This document shows positions 1 through 8,842 of a stretch of 32,856 nucleotides of DNA, piece by piece. Origin of the DNA: Candidatus Bathyarchaeota archaeon (GTDB taxonomy: Archaea; Thermoproteota; Bathyarchaeia; 40CM-2-53-6; FEN-987); assembly GCA_022865625.1 (NCBI GenBank), contig JALHTB010000035.1:1-32856 (forward strand). The letters run 5' to 3'. Below the pieces are notes generated by a model. It ran no database searches. It was not told the DNA's origin and saw nothing but the letters and a program-made list of their open reading frames with translations. Position 1 is the stretch's first letter, and each line of letters opens with the position of its first letter. Made by a program: the position numbers and the translations under genes.

Positions 1-29
1 CTGACGCCGAAGACATCCACCTTGGGCTA

Positions 30-272
30 CTATAGCCTTCGCTCCTTCAACAACCTTTCAAGAAGCACTGGCAAGTCCTCACGGTTCTTCGCGGCCTGAT
101 CATCTAGGCTGACTTGCTGCTCTCGGGTAAGCAGCTGCCAGCAGTGAGCGATCTCGTCACTAGTCTCGTACGTGTGAATTCCGCCGGCTCTTCTATTATG
201 CCGGCGAACGGCCGCGCTGATCCTTGCCATAAGGAGAGAAAGTCCGGGGACACTCAATAAGCTCTCGGTCAA
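30..272 (-). CDS. Small hypothetical protein, 80 aa, coupled to the YkgJ-type gene
   Basis: I do not recognise this protein. It is basic, predicted mostly helical and has no membrane segment. The start is a TTG that overlaps the TGA stop of the upstream cysteine-cluster gene (TTGA at 269-272), which is the arrangement expected for translational coupling. That overlap is the main reason to accept it as a gene. No function is offered. It could also be a chance open frame. Confidence 0.5.
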   Translation of the reverse strand: MTESLLSVPGLSLLMARISAAVRRHNRRAGGIHTYETSDEIAHCWQLLTREQQVSLDDQAAKNREDLPVLLERLLKERRL

Positions 273-700
273 GACTTCCGAATGCCCAGATTCTGCTCGT
301 TCCCTAGATCGCAGGATCCTCCCATCTTCTCCACATCCAGCTTTCGAACAAGTCTGATGACTGTTCGTGAAATGCTAGGTGTCAATTGGAACTCTTCGTG
401 ATGCGGGCAGTATGAATCGAGAAGCGGCTCTCCCATGTCTTCATTGAATACGACTGGATACAGCTGACAGCCTTCAGGTCGATGATTGTAGATGGTGCAT
501 CGCTGACCGTTGTGAAAGACACACCTTCCTGACAGATTCTTGAGTTGCCGGTTCCCATTCTTCTTGACTATGAAGGAATTCTCAGAGAAACCGAGACCCT
601 TTATCCGTGCGATGTCTAAGGCGCTCAGTGGCATTTCGGTATTCAAGCAGCATTTGATGCACCCATATTGCAGGCAGACATCTTTCGTCTTGCTCATCAC
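269..700 (-). CDS. YkgJ-family cysteine-cluster protein
   Basis: This 143-residue protein has the spaced cysteines of the YkgJ / zinc- or iron-chelating family: C-x4-C-x2-CC near the N-terminus (CLQYGCIKCC), then GRCVFH, QRCTIY and RPEGCQLYP about 50 to 80 residues in. Family members are thought to bind Zn or an Fe-S cluster. The precise role is unknown, and some sit beside methylation or modification genes. The start is GTG at 700 or the adjacent ATG at 697. A strong GGGAGGAG ribosome binding site lies just upstream. It is the first gene of a two-gene unit with the 80-aa protein that overlaps its stop. The family call is firm and the function is open. Confidence 0.85.
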   Translation of the reverse strand: MMSKTKDVCLQYGCIKCCLNTEMPLSALDIARIKGLGFSENSFIVKKNGNRQLKNLSGRCVFHNGQRCTIYNHRPEGCQLYPVVFNEDMGEPLLDSYCPHHEEFQLTPSISRTVIRLVRKLDVEKMGGSCDLGNEQNLGIRKS

Positions 701-791
701 TGGACTCCTCCCATGCGGTTCTTTCCGTGAGCTCTTCTCGGGAGCAGACTGCGGATATCCTCATTCGTTAGCAAAATTGTGCTTGTTTCAA

Positions 792-1154
792 TCACTGACG
801 AAGAACATTCTCAATCATAGCAACGATTCTGCCAATTTCCTCGATAGGCATGCTTGTCTCGATGGAAAGTTCAAGGTGTTTGTTGTTGAAAGGAACAATC
901 AGCATGTGTGCCTTCTCGTGTTGTATCAACGCGAATCTTGCGCGTCCTAGAGATTCAGCCCACGTTCGCATGACGCCGTCGAGAATCGTTACCTGAAGAT
1001 CGATCTTCTTCGCCTCTTCAGGAATCAACTCCAATGGAACAAGACCAGGCCGCATCCCTCCCGCCAGAACATTGCAATGGCTATCAGTAACCGTAACATA
1101 CCTAATCCGTTGGTCGGCGGAGAAGACCCGATTGCACAGCTCTTGATAGTCCAT
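792..1154 (-). CDS. Small alpha/beta protein resembling archaeal DUF6659
   Basis: The 120-residue soluble protein opens with a helix (residues 1-12) followed by a strand pair around RYVTVTD and NVLAGGMR. It then has a central strand/helix block and ends in a helix, a layout like roadblock/profilin-type small proteins. I recall similar sequences labelled DUF6659 in ammonia-oxidising archaea and relatives, but that assignment is from memory and unverified. The ATG at 1154 follows a TATA-like element (1189-1198) by a distance that implies a very short leader. It stands alone between the YkgJ unit and the acyl-CoA ligase. No catalytic motif is visible. Confidence 0.6.
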   Translation of the reverse strand: MDYQELCNRVFSADQRIRYVTVTDSHCNVLAGGMRPGLVPLELIPEEAKKIDLQVTILDGVMRTWAESLGRARFALIQHEKAHMLIVPFNNKHLELSIETSMPIEEIGRIVAMIENVLRQ

Positions 1155-1188
1155 TCTATGCCAAGCCCGCTTCCAATGTGCTTGAGAT

Positions 1189-1198
1189 GAAATAAAAG
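1189..1198 (-). promoter_or_regulatory. Putative TATA box for the 792-1154 gene
   Basis: On the minus strand the sequence reads CTTTTATTTC, about 35 to 44 bases upstream of the ATG at 1154. This predicts a transcription start near 1167 and a leader of roughly a dozen bases. It is inferred from position and A/T composition only. Confidence 0.4.
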
Positions 1199-1224
1199 AA
1201 TGCTCATCGGAGAGAGTCCCTCTC

Positions 1225-2973
1225 CTACTTAATTCCTCTTCTCTCTAGTTCCTCCTCTTTGAGTACTCTGTGCAGTACCTTCCCCACTTGGCTGAGTGGT
1301 AGCGAGTCTCTGAACTCGACTTCCCTTGGTCTCTTGTAACCAGCCATCTTGTCTCGCGCCCACTGGATGAACTCCTCCGGAGTCGCCTTCGCTCCATCCT
1401 TCAGAACGATGAATGCCTTGACGAACTCATTACTTGGCTCGTCCTCTCGTGGGAGGCCAATCGCGGCGACCATTTTCACCTTTGGATGCTCGTAGAACAT
1501 GTCCTCGATTTCACGCGGATACGCCTTGAGGCCGCCTACGTTTATCATCTGTTTCTTGCGGTCTGAGATGACGAAGAAGCCCTCCTCGTCCATATGCCCA
1601 ATATCCCCCGTAAGAAAGAAACGCTTGCCATCAATCGCTCGCATCACGTTCTCTGTTTCATCTGGCTTGTTCCAGTAGCCCTTCATCACTTGTGGTCCGT
1701 ATACCGCAAGCTCCCCAGTTTCCCCGACGGGCATCTCCTTCGTCCCTGTTTCAACGTCAAGGATCTTTGCTATTGTGTCCGAGATTGGCAATCCGATTGA
1801 GCCGAACTTGCGGTCTTTCCTGTTCGTGGGGTTGATATGAGTCACGGGTGATGTTTCGCTTAGGCCATATCCCTCAAACAGGATCGCACCAGTCACATCC
1901 TCGAATCTCTTTGCAAGTTCGGGTGGGAGGGGTGCGGCTCCAGAACTGCACACCTTGATAGATCTGAGGTTGTACTTCTTCACATCAGGATGGTTGACTA
2001 CGCCTGCATACAAAGCTGGCACACAATTGAAGATCGTTCCTCTGTGCTTTTCGAGCGCCTTGAGCAGCTCTGTCAGCGGCGGCTTACCTGCTCTTGGATC
2101 CGGTACGCATACCAGCTGGCAAGCGTAGTTTGTGCTAATCAATAATGTCAGAGTTAGACCGTAGCTGTGATACCAGGGCAGTGCTCCAACAAACACCTCT
2201 TTCCCATACTCGATCTTCCTTTCTGCGTCGATGTCCTCGGGTGATAGGTTGACCCATTCGTAGATTTGGAGGACATTGGCGACGAGGTTCCTATGGGTCA
2301 GAGCTGCTCCTTTCGGTGTACCTGTCGTTCCTCCAGTGTACAATACCATGGCAACGCTATCAGGATCAACGGCAACTCTGGGCGCAATAGGTTCGTGCTT
2401 GACTATGATGTCATCATAGAAGAAGGTCACATCTTCCTCGTAGTACGGGCTCTTCGGGATCTTCCCGAGAAGACCTCCGAGTATGGCCTTGGCTTTGGGC
2501 AGGAAGCTCTTTGCGCTGCACACCACCACAGTCTTGACATCTGTACCCTTGATGGCCTCATAGCAGGTCGGTGTGAATGAAGGGTGATCAAACACAAACA
2601 CTGTGACCGCTCCTGAGTCCTTCAGCTGGAAGTTCAGCTCCCCTGCCTTGTACATGGGATTGCAGGTGACCACAGTCGCTCCAGTCTTCAATGAACCAAA
2701 CAGGACTGGAGGAAAGTGCGGCACATTCGGCAGAAAGACCGCAACTCTGTCGCCTTTCTTTATGCCTCGACTTGCCAAGAAGTTCGCGATTCGGTTTGCG
2801 TCATCCCTCACCTGTGAGAAGGTCCACGATTGTCCCTCCCATACCGTGTAGGGCAGATTACCACTCTTCTCGGCAGATCTATCAAACATGGCAAATAGCG
2901 GTTCCCGCGGATATTCCAGTGTCTTTGAAACGTCCGCAGGCCACTTGTGCTTATACCAAAGATACTCGTCCAT
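1225..2973 (-). CDS. AMP-forming acyl-CoA ligase (long-chain or aromatic acid type)
   Basis: This 582-residue adenylate-forming enzyme would activate a carboxylic acid to its CoA thioester using ATP, in the cytoplasm. Diagnostic motifs are all present: the phosphate-binding loop YTGGTTGTPKG (212-222), the acyl-adenylate motif GYGLSET (368-374), LTGDIG with the ribose-binding Asp (454-459), the hinge region DRKKQMINVGG (471-481), and the C-terminal catalytic Lys in GKVLHR (K565). Length fits the FadD/4-coumarate ligase group. It is divergent from a 2-hydroxyacyl-CoA dehydratase operon, with about 150 bases between them, so it may supply that pathway's CoA substrate. Substrate specificity cannot be read from the motifs. 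Confidence 0.92.
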   Translation of the reverse strand: MDEYLWYKHKWPADVSKTLEYPREPLFAMFDRSAEKSGNLPYTVWEGQSWTFSQVRDDANRIANFLASRGIKKGDRVAVFLPNVPHFPPVLFGSLKTGATVVTCNPMYKAGELNFQLKDSGAVTVFVFDHPSFTPTCYEAIKGTDVKTVVVCSAKSFLPKAKAILGGLLGKIPKSPYYEEDVTFFYDDIIVKHEPIAPRVAVDPDSVAMVLYTGGTTGTPKGAALTHRNLVANVLQIYEWVNLSPEDIDAERKIEYGKEVFVGALPWYHSYGLTLTLLISTNYACQLVCVPDPRAGKPPLTELLKALEKHRGTIFNCVPALYAGVVNHPDVKKYNLRSIKVCSSGAAPLPPELAKRFEDVTGAILFEGYGLSETSPVTHINPTNRKDRKFGSIGLPISDTIAKILDVETGTKEMPVGETGELAVYGPQVMKGYWNKPDETENVMRAIDGKRFFLTGDIGHMDEEGFFVISDRKKQMINVGGLKAYPREIEDMFYEHPKVKMVAAIGLPREDEPSNEFVKAFIVLKDGAKATPEEFIQWARDKMAGYKRPREVEFRDSLPLSQVGKVLHRVLKEEELERRGIK

Positions 2974-3123
2974 GGCCCCTTCCGTTCCACAACTCTCTCT
3001 TCGGCTTGGACTAAGGCAACAATCAGCGATGAATTGCCCGTTTCACAAGAGATAAGATGTTCGGTGTCAGATGTTGGGCGGAGTCCGGTCAGAGCTGACA
3101 CACGACAAAGGGCGGAGTTCCAG

Positions 3124-4332
3124 TTGAGCCAAAGAGTGGTTGTCGGGGATTCAGGACAACGCCTAAGGGAGCTTTCGGCGAGCGAGGAAACAGTAATTGG
3201 CTATGTGTACCCGCATACACCGATCGAGCTTCTCCTTGCCCATGGGATCACGCCCTCACTAGTAGGGACCAATCCCAACGTCCAAGGCGGATTTGAGGCA
3301 AGCCTTCAGACTTTCTCGTGTTCGCTCACAAGAAATCTGTTCAGCCAACGCGCAAGCGGCGGATTATTATCGCTCAGCGGGCTCCTCTTTGCCAGCAACA
3401 CATGTGACTCGTTGCATAATGTGGCAGACGTCTGGCGACACCGTTTCCCAGAAGACAAGATCTTCATACTCACATATCCTGCGGCCAGATTTGATGAGGA
3501 CTCGGTTCGCTTTTTTGCGGAAGAACTCAGGATTCTCAGCGAATCCCTGAAGAATGCATATGGACGTCCTCTCTCCAATGATAGTCTCCTGACTGCCGTG
3601 TCTCTTGTCAGCGACTTCAGGAACGCCGCACAAACCCTCTATTCGTGCAGGCTTCTGGATCCGAGTCTTGTTTCATACTGCGAGGTCGCACGGATGGTGA
3701 GGGATTTCCTGGTCGCCCCAAACACCGACACAGTCCGTCAGATTGGTGAGTCCGCTGGTGCCGCCTCGCGAATATTGGGCGAGAGAGGTCAGTTGACCAC
3801 CGCGAAGTCACTGCAGAAGGGGTTGCTGACTGGAACACTAAGTGACATCGAGATCGTTGTGGAATCGAACAGCCCAAGAATAATGGTCGTGGGTGGCATG
3901 ACAGAGCCGCAGGCCATCGGATCCCTATTCAACGGCTCAACGAAATTCGGTGACGATGTTATTGTCTTAGACCTACTCAGCCTCGGTTTCAAGATGGTCT
4001 TTACACCCCCAGTGAAATTGGAGGGCGATCCCTTCGTTGCCATCGCCAGATCCATCTTAGGCGCCCCATCTGAACCAACACAAGAGGGACTTCCTGCAAG
4101 GCTTGAATTCCTCAAGCATCTTCTATCTCGGCTCATCATCCGCGGACTTGTGGTCTGCGAGCAGTCATTCTGTGACCCCGATCAATTCGAGGCTCCATCC
4201 CTCGTGAATGCTGCATCTGAAGTGGGCGTACCCTCAGTTCGATTGCCAATAGACCCTGAGCTTTCTGACAGAGCCAGGCTGGAGGGCAGAATCCAGTCAT
4301 TCCTTGAAACACTCGAAGGAGGTCCGAAGTAA
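3124..4332 (+). CDS. 2-hydroxyacyl-CoA dehydratase family subunit (HgdB/BcrB-like), first
   Basis: The protein belongs to the HgdA/HgdB/BcrB/BcrC family, whose subunits hold [4Fe-4S] clusters and carry out radical dehydration of 2-hydroxyacyl-CoA or ATP-driven reduction of aryl-CoA. The family's opening block (GYVYPHTPIELLLAHG) is clear, and cysteines suited to cluster binding occur in SNTCDS and in CEQSFCDPD near the C-terminus. The frame is open from 2947, but that would run into the divergent ligase start. I prefer TTG at 3124, which has GGAG six bases upstream; GTG at 3064 is an alternative. Its stop lies one base before the next gene's ATG, so the two are one operon. Which reaction it performs is unknown. 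Confidence 0.82.
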   Translation: MSQRVVVGDSGQRLRELSASEETVIGYVYPHTPIELLLAHGITPSLVGTNPNVQGGFEASLQTFSCSLTRNLFSQRASGGLLSLSGLLFASNTCDSLHNVADVWRHRFPEDKIFILTYPAARFDEDSVRFFAEELRILSESLKNAYGRPLSNDSLLTAVSLVSDFRNAAQTLYSCRLLDPSLVSYCEVARMVRDFLVAPNTDTVRQIGESAGAASRILGERGQLTTAKSLQKGLLTGTLSDIEIVVESNSPRIMVVGGMTEPQAIGSLFNGSTKFGDDVIVLDLLSLGFKMVFTPPVKLEGDPFVAIARSILGAPSEPTQEGLPARLEFLKHLLSRLIIRGLVVCEQSFCDPDQFEAPSLVNAASEVGVPSVRLPIDPELSDRARLEGRIQSFLETLEGGPK

Positions 4333-4333
4333 G

Positions 4334-5557
4334 ATGACCGGGAAGGAGTCTGGAAAGGAAGAAAAAGCGTACAGGCCTCTCAAGACGCAGGACCTTCTGC
4401 AGCAAGTGCTGTTTCGCTACGTGCTTGAGGGTAATGCGGCCAGCGAGGAAGGGCACCTCGCATGGGTGACCTCAGGATTCCCAGTGGAGATACCAGTAGC
4501 CATGGGCATAACAGCGACCTACCCGGAACAGTATGGTGCAGTGATTGGCTCGCAGAAGGTCGGCCCGGCACTTTGTGGCTTTGCCGAGGAGCTGGGATAC
4601 TCTCAAGAGCTCTGTTCCTATGCTCGCTCGAGTATTGGTTCTACGAGGAAACCTGAAGAGAGTCCCTTGAATGGGCTGCCGAAACCTCAAGCCCTCCTTG
4701 CCTGCAACAACATATGTGGGACAGTCCTGCGCTGGTATGACGCCATCTCACAGATGACAGGCGCACCAGTGTTCCTTCTAGACACTCCACCTATCGAGGG
4801 AGAGCAGCAACCACACCATCTAGCCTATGTGCACAGAGGCATTGCGCGCCTTGTCGAGTTCCTGTCTAACACCTTTGGTGCTTCACTTGAAGAGAAGCGG
4901 CTGAGAGAAGTGGCCGCGAACTCAACCAAAGCAATTGGTCTCTGGACGAAGTCACTCGAGGCCTGCAAGAACAGACCGAGTCCTCTCAACTGCGCAGATA
5001 GGTTCATGACCATGGCTCCAATAGTCTCACTGAGAGGGGCAGAGCACATCATTGAGTTCTATCAGGCGCTCTATGATGAAGTCCGGGAACGCGTTTCCCA
5101 AGGCATCGGCGCAATAAGGAATGAGAAGGTTAGGCTCCTCTGGGACAACATACCTCCATGGTTCAGCATTTTCAAGTTCTTCAATGGCCTGGCAAAACGG
5201 GGGGTTGTGTTCCCTGCAGACACGTATACTCATGCTTGGTCCGGCTCCATCGAGGGCGAAGATCTCTTCGACAGCGCGGCCACGATATACAGCAACGTAT
5301 ACCTCAACAAAGGTCTCCAAGCAAAAGTGGACAAGATGGTGGAACTCATCAAGGACTACGATCTTGACGGGTTCATCATGTTCTCGGTCAGGTCCTGCAA
5401 GAGATATTCGTTGGGACAGCTGGTTTCCAAGGAGCTTGTCACAAGGGAGACTGGTGTGCCAGGCGTGGTAATCGAGGGCGACATGGTGGACAGTCGCCTC
5501 TTCAATGAAGCTCAGATTCAGACACGTATTGATGCACTGCTAGAGATGTTCGAGTAG
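4334..5557 (+). CDS. 2-hydroxyacyl-CoA dehydratase family subunit, second
   Basis: This is a second paralogous family member (407 aa from the ATG at 4334, which has GGAGGT ten bases upstream; the TTG at 4304 lies inside the previous gene). The conserved N-terminal block reads VTSGFPVEIPVAMGI. Likely cluster cysteines sit in ACNNICGT and, near the C-terminus, FSVRSCKRYS, the usual second-ligand region. Two dissimilar subunits followed by one activator match the heterodimeric dehydratase layout (component D plus component A). The four-subunit benzoyl-CoA reductase would need two activator-type subunits, and only one is here. It likely forms a heterodimer with the preceding product. Confidence 0.85.
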   Translation: MTGKESGKEEKAYRPLKTQDLLQQVLFRYVLEGNAASEEGHLAWVTSGFPVEIPVAMGITATYPEQYGAVIGSQKVGPALCGFAEELGYSQELCSYARSSIGSTRKPEESPLNGLPKPQALLACNNICGTVLRWYDAISQMTGAPVFLLDTPPIEGEQQPHHLAYVHRGIARLVEFLSNTFGASLEEKRLREVAANSTKAIGLWTKSLEACKNRPSPLNCADRFMTMAPIVSLRGAEHIIEFYQALYDEVRERVSQGIGAIRNEKVRLLWDNIPPWFSIFKFFNGLAKRGVVFPADTYTHAWSGSIEGEDLFDSAATIYSNVYLNKGLQAKVDKMVELIKDYDLDGFIMFSVRSCKRYSLGQLVSKELVTRETGVPGVVIEGDMVDSRLFNEAQIQTRIDALLEMFE

Positions 5558-5571
5558 CAGGAGGGGGACTC

Positions 5572-6351
5572 TTGTCAGGACGGAGATTCGGAATCGGACT
5601 TGACGTAGGCTCTACCACAACCAAGGCCGTGATGATTGATTCCCAAGGGAATGTGTTGGGCTCTCATCTCGTACCTACTGGAGCATCTGGGGCTGTGGCG
5701 GCTCGGAGATGTCTTGAAGAACTCAGCAGGAAGTCTGGTGTAGATGCCACCGGTGTTTCTACGACCAGCACGGGCTACGGTCGCTCTCTGATCGATTTCG
5801 CGGAGAAATCCGTGACTGAAATAACATGCCACAGCATTGGCGTCCACAACCTGAATGCTAACATCCGCCTATTGATCGATGTCGGAGGACAGGACTCAAA
5901 GGTCATCCGCATAGGTGAGAATGGGCGGCCAACAGACTTCGAGATCAACGACAAATGCAGTGCGGGCACCGGAAGGTTCCTCGAGGTCATGGCACGGGTT
6001 CTCGAGGTTTCCATTGACGAGCTAGGACCACTTGCTTTACAGTCCGATTCACCCTGCAGCATCAGTAGTACCTGTACAGTCTTTGCTGAGAGTGAGGTTG
6101 TTGGACGAATTGGGGCCGGAGAGAGTTCGAAAGACATTGCGGCAGGAGTCCACGCGGCCATGGCGTCAAAAATCAGCACGCTGTCGAAGCGCGTTGGTGT
6201 CGTGACTCCTGTCTGTGTCACCGGGGGTGTGGCTCTGAATCCAGCTTTCCGACACTACTTGTCGAAGCAGATTGGCGCGGAACTCTGGATGCCTGACAAT
6301 CCGCAACTCACAGGGGCTCTAGGTGCTGCATTACTGTCTCTGGAACTCTGA
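5572..6351 (+). CDS. 2-hydroxyacyl-CoA dehydratase activator ATPase (HgdC/BadF-BadG type)
   Basis: This 259-residue ASKHA-fold ATPase delivers a low-potential electron to the dehydratase with ATP hydrolysis. The phosphate-1 loop is LDVGSTTTK (10-18), the phosphate-2 strand is LIDVGGQDSK (101-110), and the adenosine region is VTGGVALNP. The two cysteines that bridge one [4Fe-4S] cluster across the homodimer are in NDKCSAGTG (C129) and SSTCTVF (C168). The start is TTG at 5572 behind a purine-rich AGGAGGGGG site, 14 bases after the previous stop, so it is the third gene of the operon. Length and motifs are complete. The oxygen-sensitive chemistry implies an anaerobe. Confidence 0.93.
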   Translation: MSGRRFGIGLDVGSTTTKAVMIDSQGNVLGSHLVPTGASGAVAARRCLEELSRKSGVDATGVSTTSTGYGRSLIDFAEKSVTEITCHSIGVHNLNANIRLLIDVGGQDSKVIRIGENGRPTDFEINDKCSAGTGRFLEVMARVLEVSIDELGPLALQSDSPCSISSTCTVFAESEVVGRIGAGESSKDIAAGVHAAMASKISTLSKRVGVVTPVCVTGGVALNPAFRHYLSKQIGAELWMPDNPQLTGALGAALLSLEL

Positions 6352-6497
6352 GCCGCTGCCACTCTCAGCCCAGACGGGACAGCCAAGAATTCACTCTGAA
6401 CGACTGCGGTCGATTCACGGACCCCAGCCGCCGCCCACACCGAACTAGTCCAACTTCTCCAACTCATACATGTACGAGACTTCGAGTGACGATAGCG

Positions 6498-6506
6498 CTT
6501 TTATGG
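6498..6506 (+). promoter_or_regulatory. Putative TATA box for the cysteine synthase gene
   Basis: CTTTTATGG lies about 60 bases before the ATG at 6565, predicting a start of transcription near 6528. The rest of the gap at 6352-6564 shows no other gene. Confidence 0.4.
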
Positions 6507-6564
6507 AAATCGTCCCGATATGGTATGTCGTTTCCCTCAACGATAGAGTCTCTTGTGAGCGATC

Positions 6565-7548
6565 ATGATGCCTGTTCATGAATCTGTTTTGGACTCTATC
6601 GGAAACACACCTCTCCTCACGCTGTCATTTCAACACAAAGATCATGCTTGCCGGATCTTCGCGAAGTTGGAGTTCATGAATCCAAGCGGAAGCATCAAGG
6701 ATCGAATAGCAAGACACATCGTGGAGCAGGCAGAGCTGAAGGGTCTTCTGAAGCCAGGGTATACGATAGTTGAAGCGACAAGCGGGAACACCGGAATTGC
6801 ATTGTCGATGGTAGCCGCCGCCAAAGGCTACAAGATGATAGTCGTAATGCCTGAACACATGACCGGAGAACGCGTAAGAATGATGGCGAACCTAGGTGCA
6901 AGCGTGTGTCTGACACCCAAGGAGAAAGGCTTCGAGGGCGCCGTCGAAAGGGCCGACACGATTGCGGGGAGTGACGAACATTTCTTTCTGGGAAATCAGT
7001 TCAGGAATCCGGACAACATCATGGCCCATTACAGCACGACAGGCAAGGAGATACTCCGACAGGTTGGCGGGAATGTTGATTGTTTCGTGGCGGGAGTGGG
7101 TACGGGAGGAACATTGATGGGAGTCGGAAGAGCTCTTAGGGAAAAGAACCCGAAAACGCGTCTGGTTGCGGTGGAACCGGAAGAAGCGGCCATTCTCTCC
7201 GGTCGAAGTGACATTTCGGACCATAAGATTGCAGGAATTGGAGACGGATTCATTCCGGAAATCGTAGACACGGATATGATCGACCAAGTCGTCACCATCA
7301 GCAGTGACGATGCTGTTGAAATGGCAAGACAGCTCTCCCGAGGACAAGGCCTCCCGGTGGGAATATCCTCAGGAGCAAATGTGCTGGCATCACTCAGAAT
7401 CTTGGATGAGATTGGCCACGACAAGAAACTCGTGACAGTTCTCCCTGACAGAACAGAGAGATACTTCAGCACTGACCTATACGTTGCGAGTGAGCGTACG
7501 GTAAGATGCTGCTCCAAGCACTGTGAGTGCCGGTTCCAAGGGTTCTGA
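6565..7548 (+). CDS. Cysteine synthase / PLP-dependent beta-replacement enzyme
   Basis: A fold-type II PLP enzyme of the O-acetylserine (or O-phosphoserine) sulfhydrylase family, making cysteine from an activated serine and sulfide. The PLP lysine is in NPSGSIKDR, the substrate loop is EATSGNTGIALS, the PLP phosphate loop is GVGTGGTLMG, and the C-terminal SSGAN and PDRTERY blocks are present. Length (327) is ordinary except for a tail after STDLYVASE. That tail adds about 17 residues with four cysteines in CCSKHCEC, which I do not associate with standard CysK. The start is one of two tandem ATGs (6565 or 6568). It stands alone and faces the DUF362 gene. Confidence 0.9.
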   Translation: MMPVHESVLDSIGNTPLLTLSFQHKDHACRIFAKLEFMNPSGSIKDRIARHIVEQAELKGLLKPGYTIVEATSGNTGIALSMVAAAKGYKMIVVMPEHMTGERVRMMANLGASVCLTPKEKGFEGAVERADTIAGSDEHFFLGNQFRNPDNIMAHYSTTGKEILRQVGGNVDCFVAGVGTGGTLMGVGRALREKNPKTRLVAVEPEEAAILSGRSDISDHKIAGIGDGFIPEIVDTDMIDQVVTISSDDAVEMARQLSRGQGLPVGISSGANVLASLRILDEIGHDKKLVTVLPDRTERYFSTDLYVASERTVRCCSKHCECRFQGF

Positions 7549-7565
7549 GAAACGAGCTCTGACTC

Positions 7566-7580
7566 GATTACCAAGTAATC
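7566..7580. terminator. Short perfect hairpin between convergent genes
   Basis: GATTAC, CAA loop, GTAATC forms a six-base-pair stem in the 57-base gap between the convergent cysteine synthase and DUF362 genes. It has no long T tract, so a terminator role is only suggested by position. Confidence 0.25.
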
Positions 7581-7605
7581 ACGGCAATCCCAAACGGGCC
7601 TCACA

Positions 7606-8802
7606 TTACCATGACGGGTATCCTTCCGGTTGTTGTCTGGTCAGCGCGATTAGTTCGTATTCTCGTTTTCCTAGACCGATCTTCTCGGCATGTGTGAGTT
7701 GAATCTTGGCGAGATTGACGATTTCGCCTGTCTTTGGATTCTTACAGGAGTGTACAACGGTGAACTTGTCCTCTCCGTGTCCTATCTTGGCAGCGGCAGA
7801 GTGTGGATTAGGTTCTGCATCATTGATGGCGTCAAGACAAGCCTGATCCACCGCGACCGGGTCTCGTGATCCAAAGATTCCAATGTCATGGACGAGCAAA
7901 GTAGCTCCGACATCCCAGCAGTCGCACTTGTCAGAGATGTCGATGGCCAAGTCGACGTAGTAGAACTTGTCCGCACCAATAGAATCGACCACGCCCCGAG
8001 CATTCTCAACAAAGATCGGAGCTTGCTCATGCTCAGCTCTCCAAGCTACCGAGATAGCCTTCGCACCGATCCTGCTGCACACGCTTCTACAATGGATACA
8101 GGCGATGCATTTCGCTGAGTCGATCACTGCCTTCTTGTTCATTGTGATGCACCTTACAGGACACACATGAAGACACTTGGAGCATTCTGGACCGCGGCAC
8201 TTCTCAGGGTCAACCTTGATGTCTCCGAGAATGTGCATCGCTGCTTTGCCGCGCTTCCCGACTAGGCCAATCCCGAGATTCTTCAGGGCGCCGGCAATGC
8301 CGCCCTCAGAATGGCCCTTGGCATGAGATAGCACTATTACCTTGTCACAATCCAAGACGGCTGCTGCTACGTCCACTTTCTTGACATACTGGCCATTCAC
8401 CTCAACATCGAAGGTGTCTGTTCCCCAGTAACCGTCAGCCATGAGGATCGGAGCGCCTATCGTTCCGTTGCTGAATCCATTCAACGCCGCCATGTTGAGA
8501 TATTCAGGTGCGGTCGTTCTCGCTCCATAAGGATCACCAGTACCGTAACCCAGGCCGCAAGACTCAACTACAAAAGGTACTCCTCCTGCCGCCCGGACCA
8601 ATTCGACAACCTTGCGCACGTATGCGGGGCGAATGTAGTTCGTGTTGCCCCACTGACCGAAATGGGTCTTGATCATGACTTTCTCCCCTTTCCCAATGCC
8701 TCGGGGAAGACCGAGTTCTGAGAGCACGTGCTCCAGTTTGTCAAGCATGTTGTAGTGGGACTGAGCGTTTCTGTCGGTGAAGAATACCTTCGACTTCGTC
8801 AT
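7606..8802 (-). CDS. DUF362 domain protein with two [4Fe-4S] ferredoxin motifs
   Basis: This 398-residue protein is a DUF362 member: an N-terminal and central DUF362 domain with two ferredoxin-type clusters inserted at about residues 205-245. The first motif is CRGPECSKCLHVCPVRC and the second contains CIACIHCRSVCS, each with the Cys spacing of bacterial-type ferredoxins. It would be a soluble redox protein. Partners and substrate are unknown, though in anaerobic archaea such proteins are common electron carriers or Fe-S-dependent enzymes. ATG at 8802 lies about ten bases after the start predicted by the TATA element at 8835-8842. It is convergent with cysteine synthase. Confidence 0.88.
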   Translation of the reverse strand: MTKSKVFFTDRNAQSHYNMLDKLEHVLSELGLPRGIGKGEKVMIKTHFGQWGNTNYIRPAYVRKVVELVRAAGGVPFVVESCGLGYGTGDPYGARTTAPEYLNMAALNGFSNGTIGAPILMADGYWGTDTFDVEVNGQYVKKVDVAAAVLDCDKVIVLSHAKGHSEGGIAGALKNLGIGLVGKRGKAAMHILGDIKVDPEKCRGPECSKCLHVCPVRCITMNKKAVIDSAKCIACIHCRSVCSRIGAKAISVAWRAEHEQAPIFVENARGVVDSIGADKFYYVDLAIDISDKCDCWDVGATLLVHDIGIFGSRDPVAVDQACLDAINDAEPNPHSAAAKIGHGEDKFTVVHSCKNPKTGEIVNLAKIQLTHAEKIGLGKREYELIALTRQQPEGYPSW

Positions 8803-8834
8803 CTTTCAAGCCCGCACCGTGGGAGGTCAACCCT

Positions 8835-8842
8835 GTTTTAAG
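8835..8842 (-). promoter_or_regulatory. Putative TATA box for the DUF362 gene
   Basis: On the minus strand CTTAAAAC lies 33 to 40 bases upstream of the ATG at 8802, predicting an almost leaderless transcript. Confidence 0.45.

Noticed and set aside
2947..3123. N-terminal extension of the first dehydratase subunit
   Set aside because: It overlaps the divergent ligase start and has no family similarity; a later start with a GGAG site fits better.
3124..6351. Benzoyl-CoA reductase (BcrABCD) operon
   Set aside because: Only one activator-type subunit and two catalytic-type subunits are present; the four-subunit set and ferredoxin are missing, so a dehydratase-type enzyme is the safer call.
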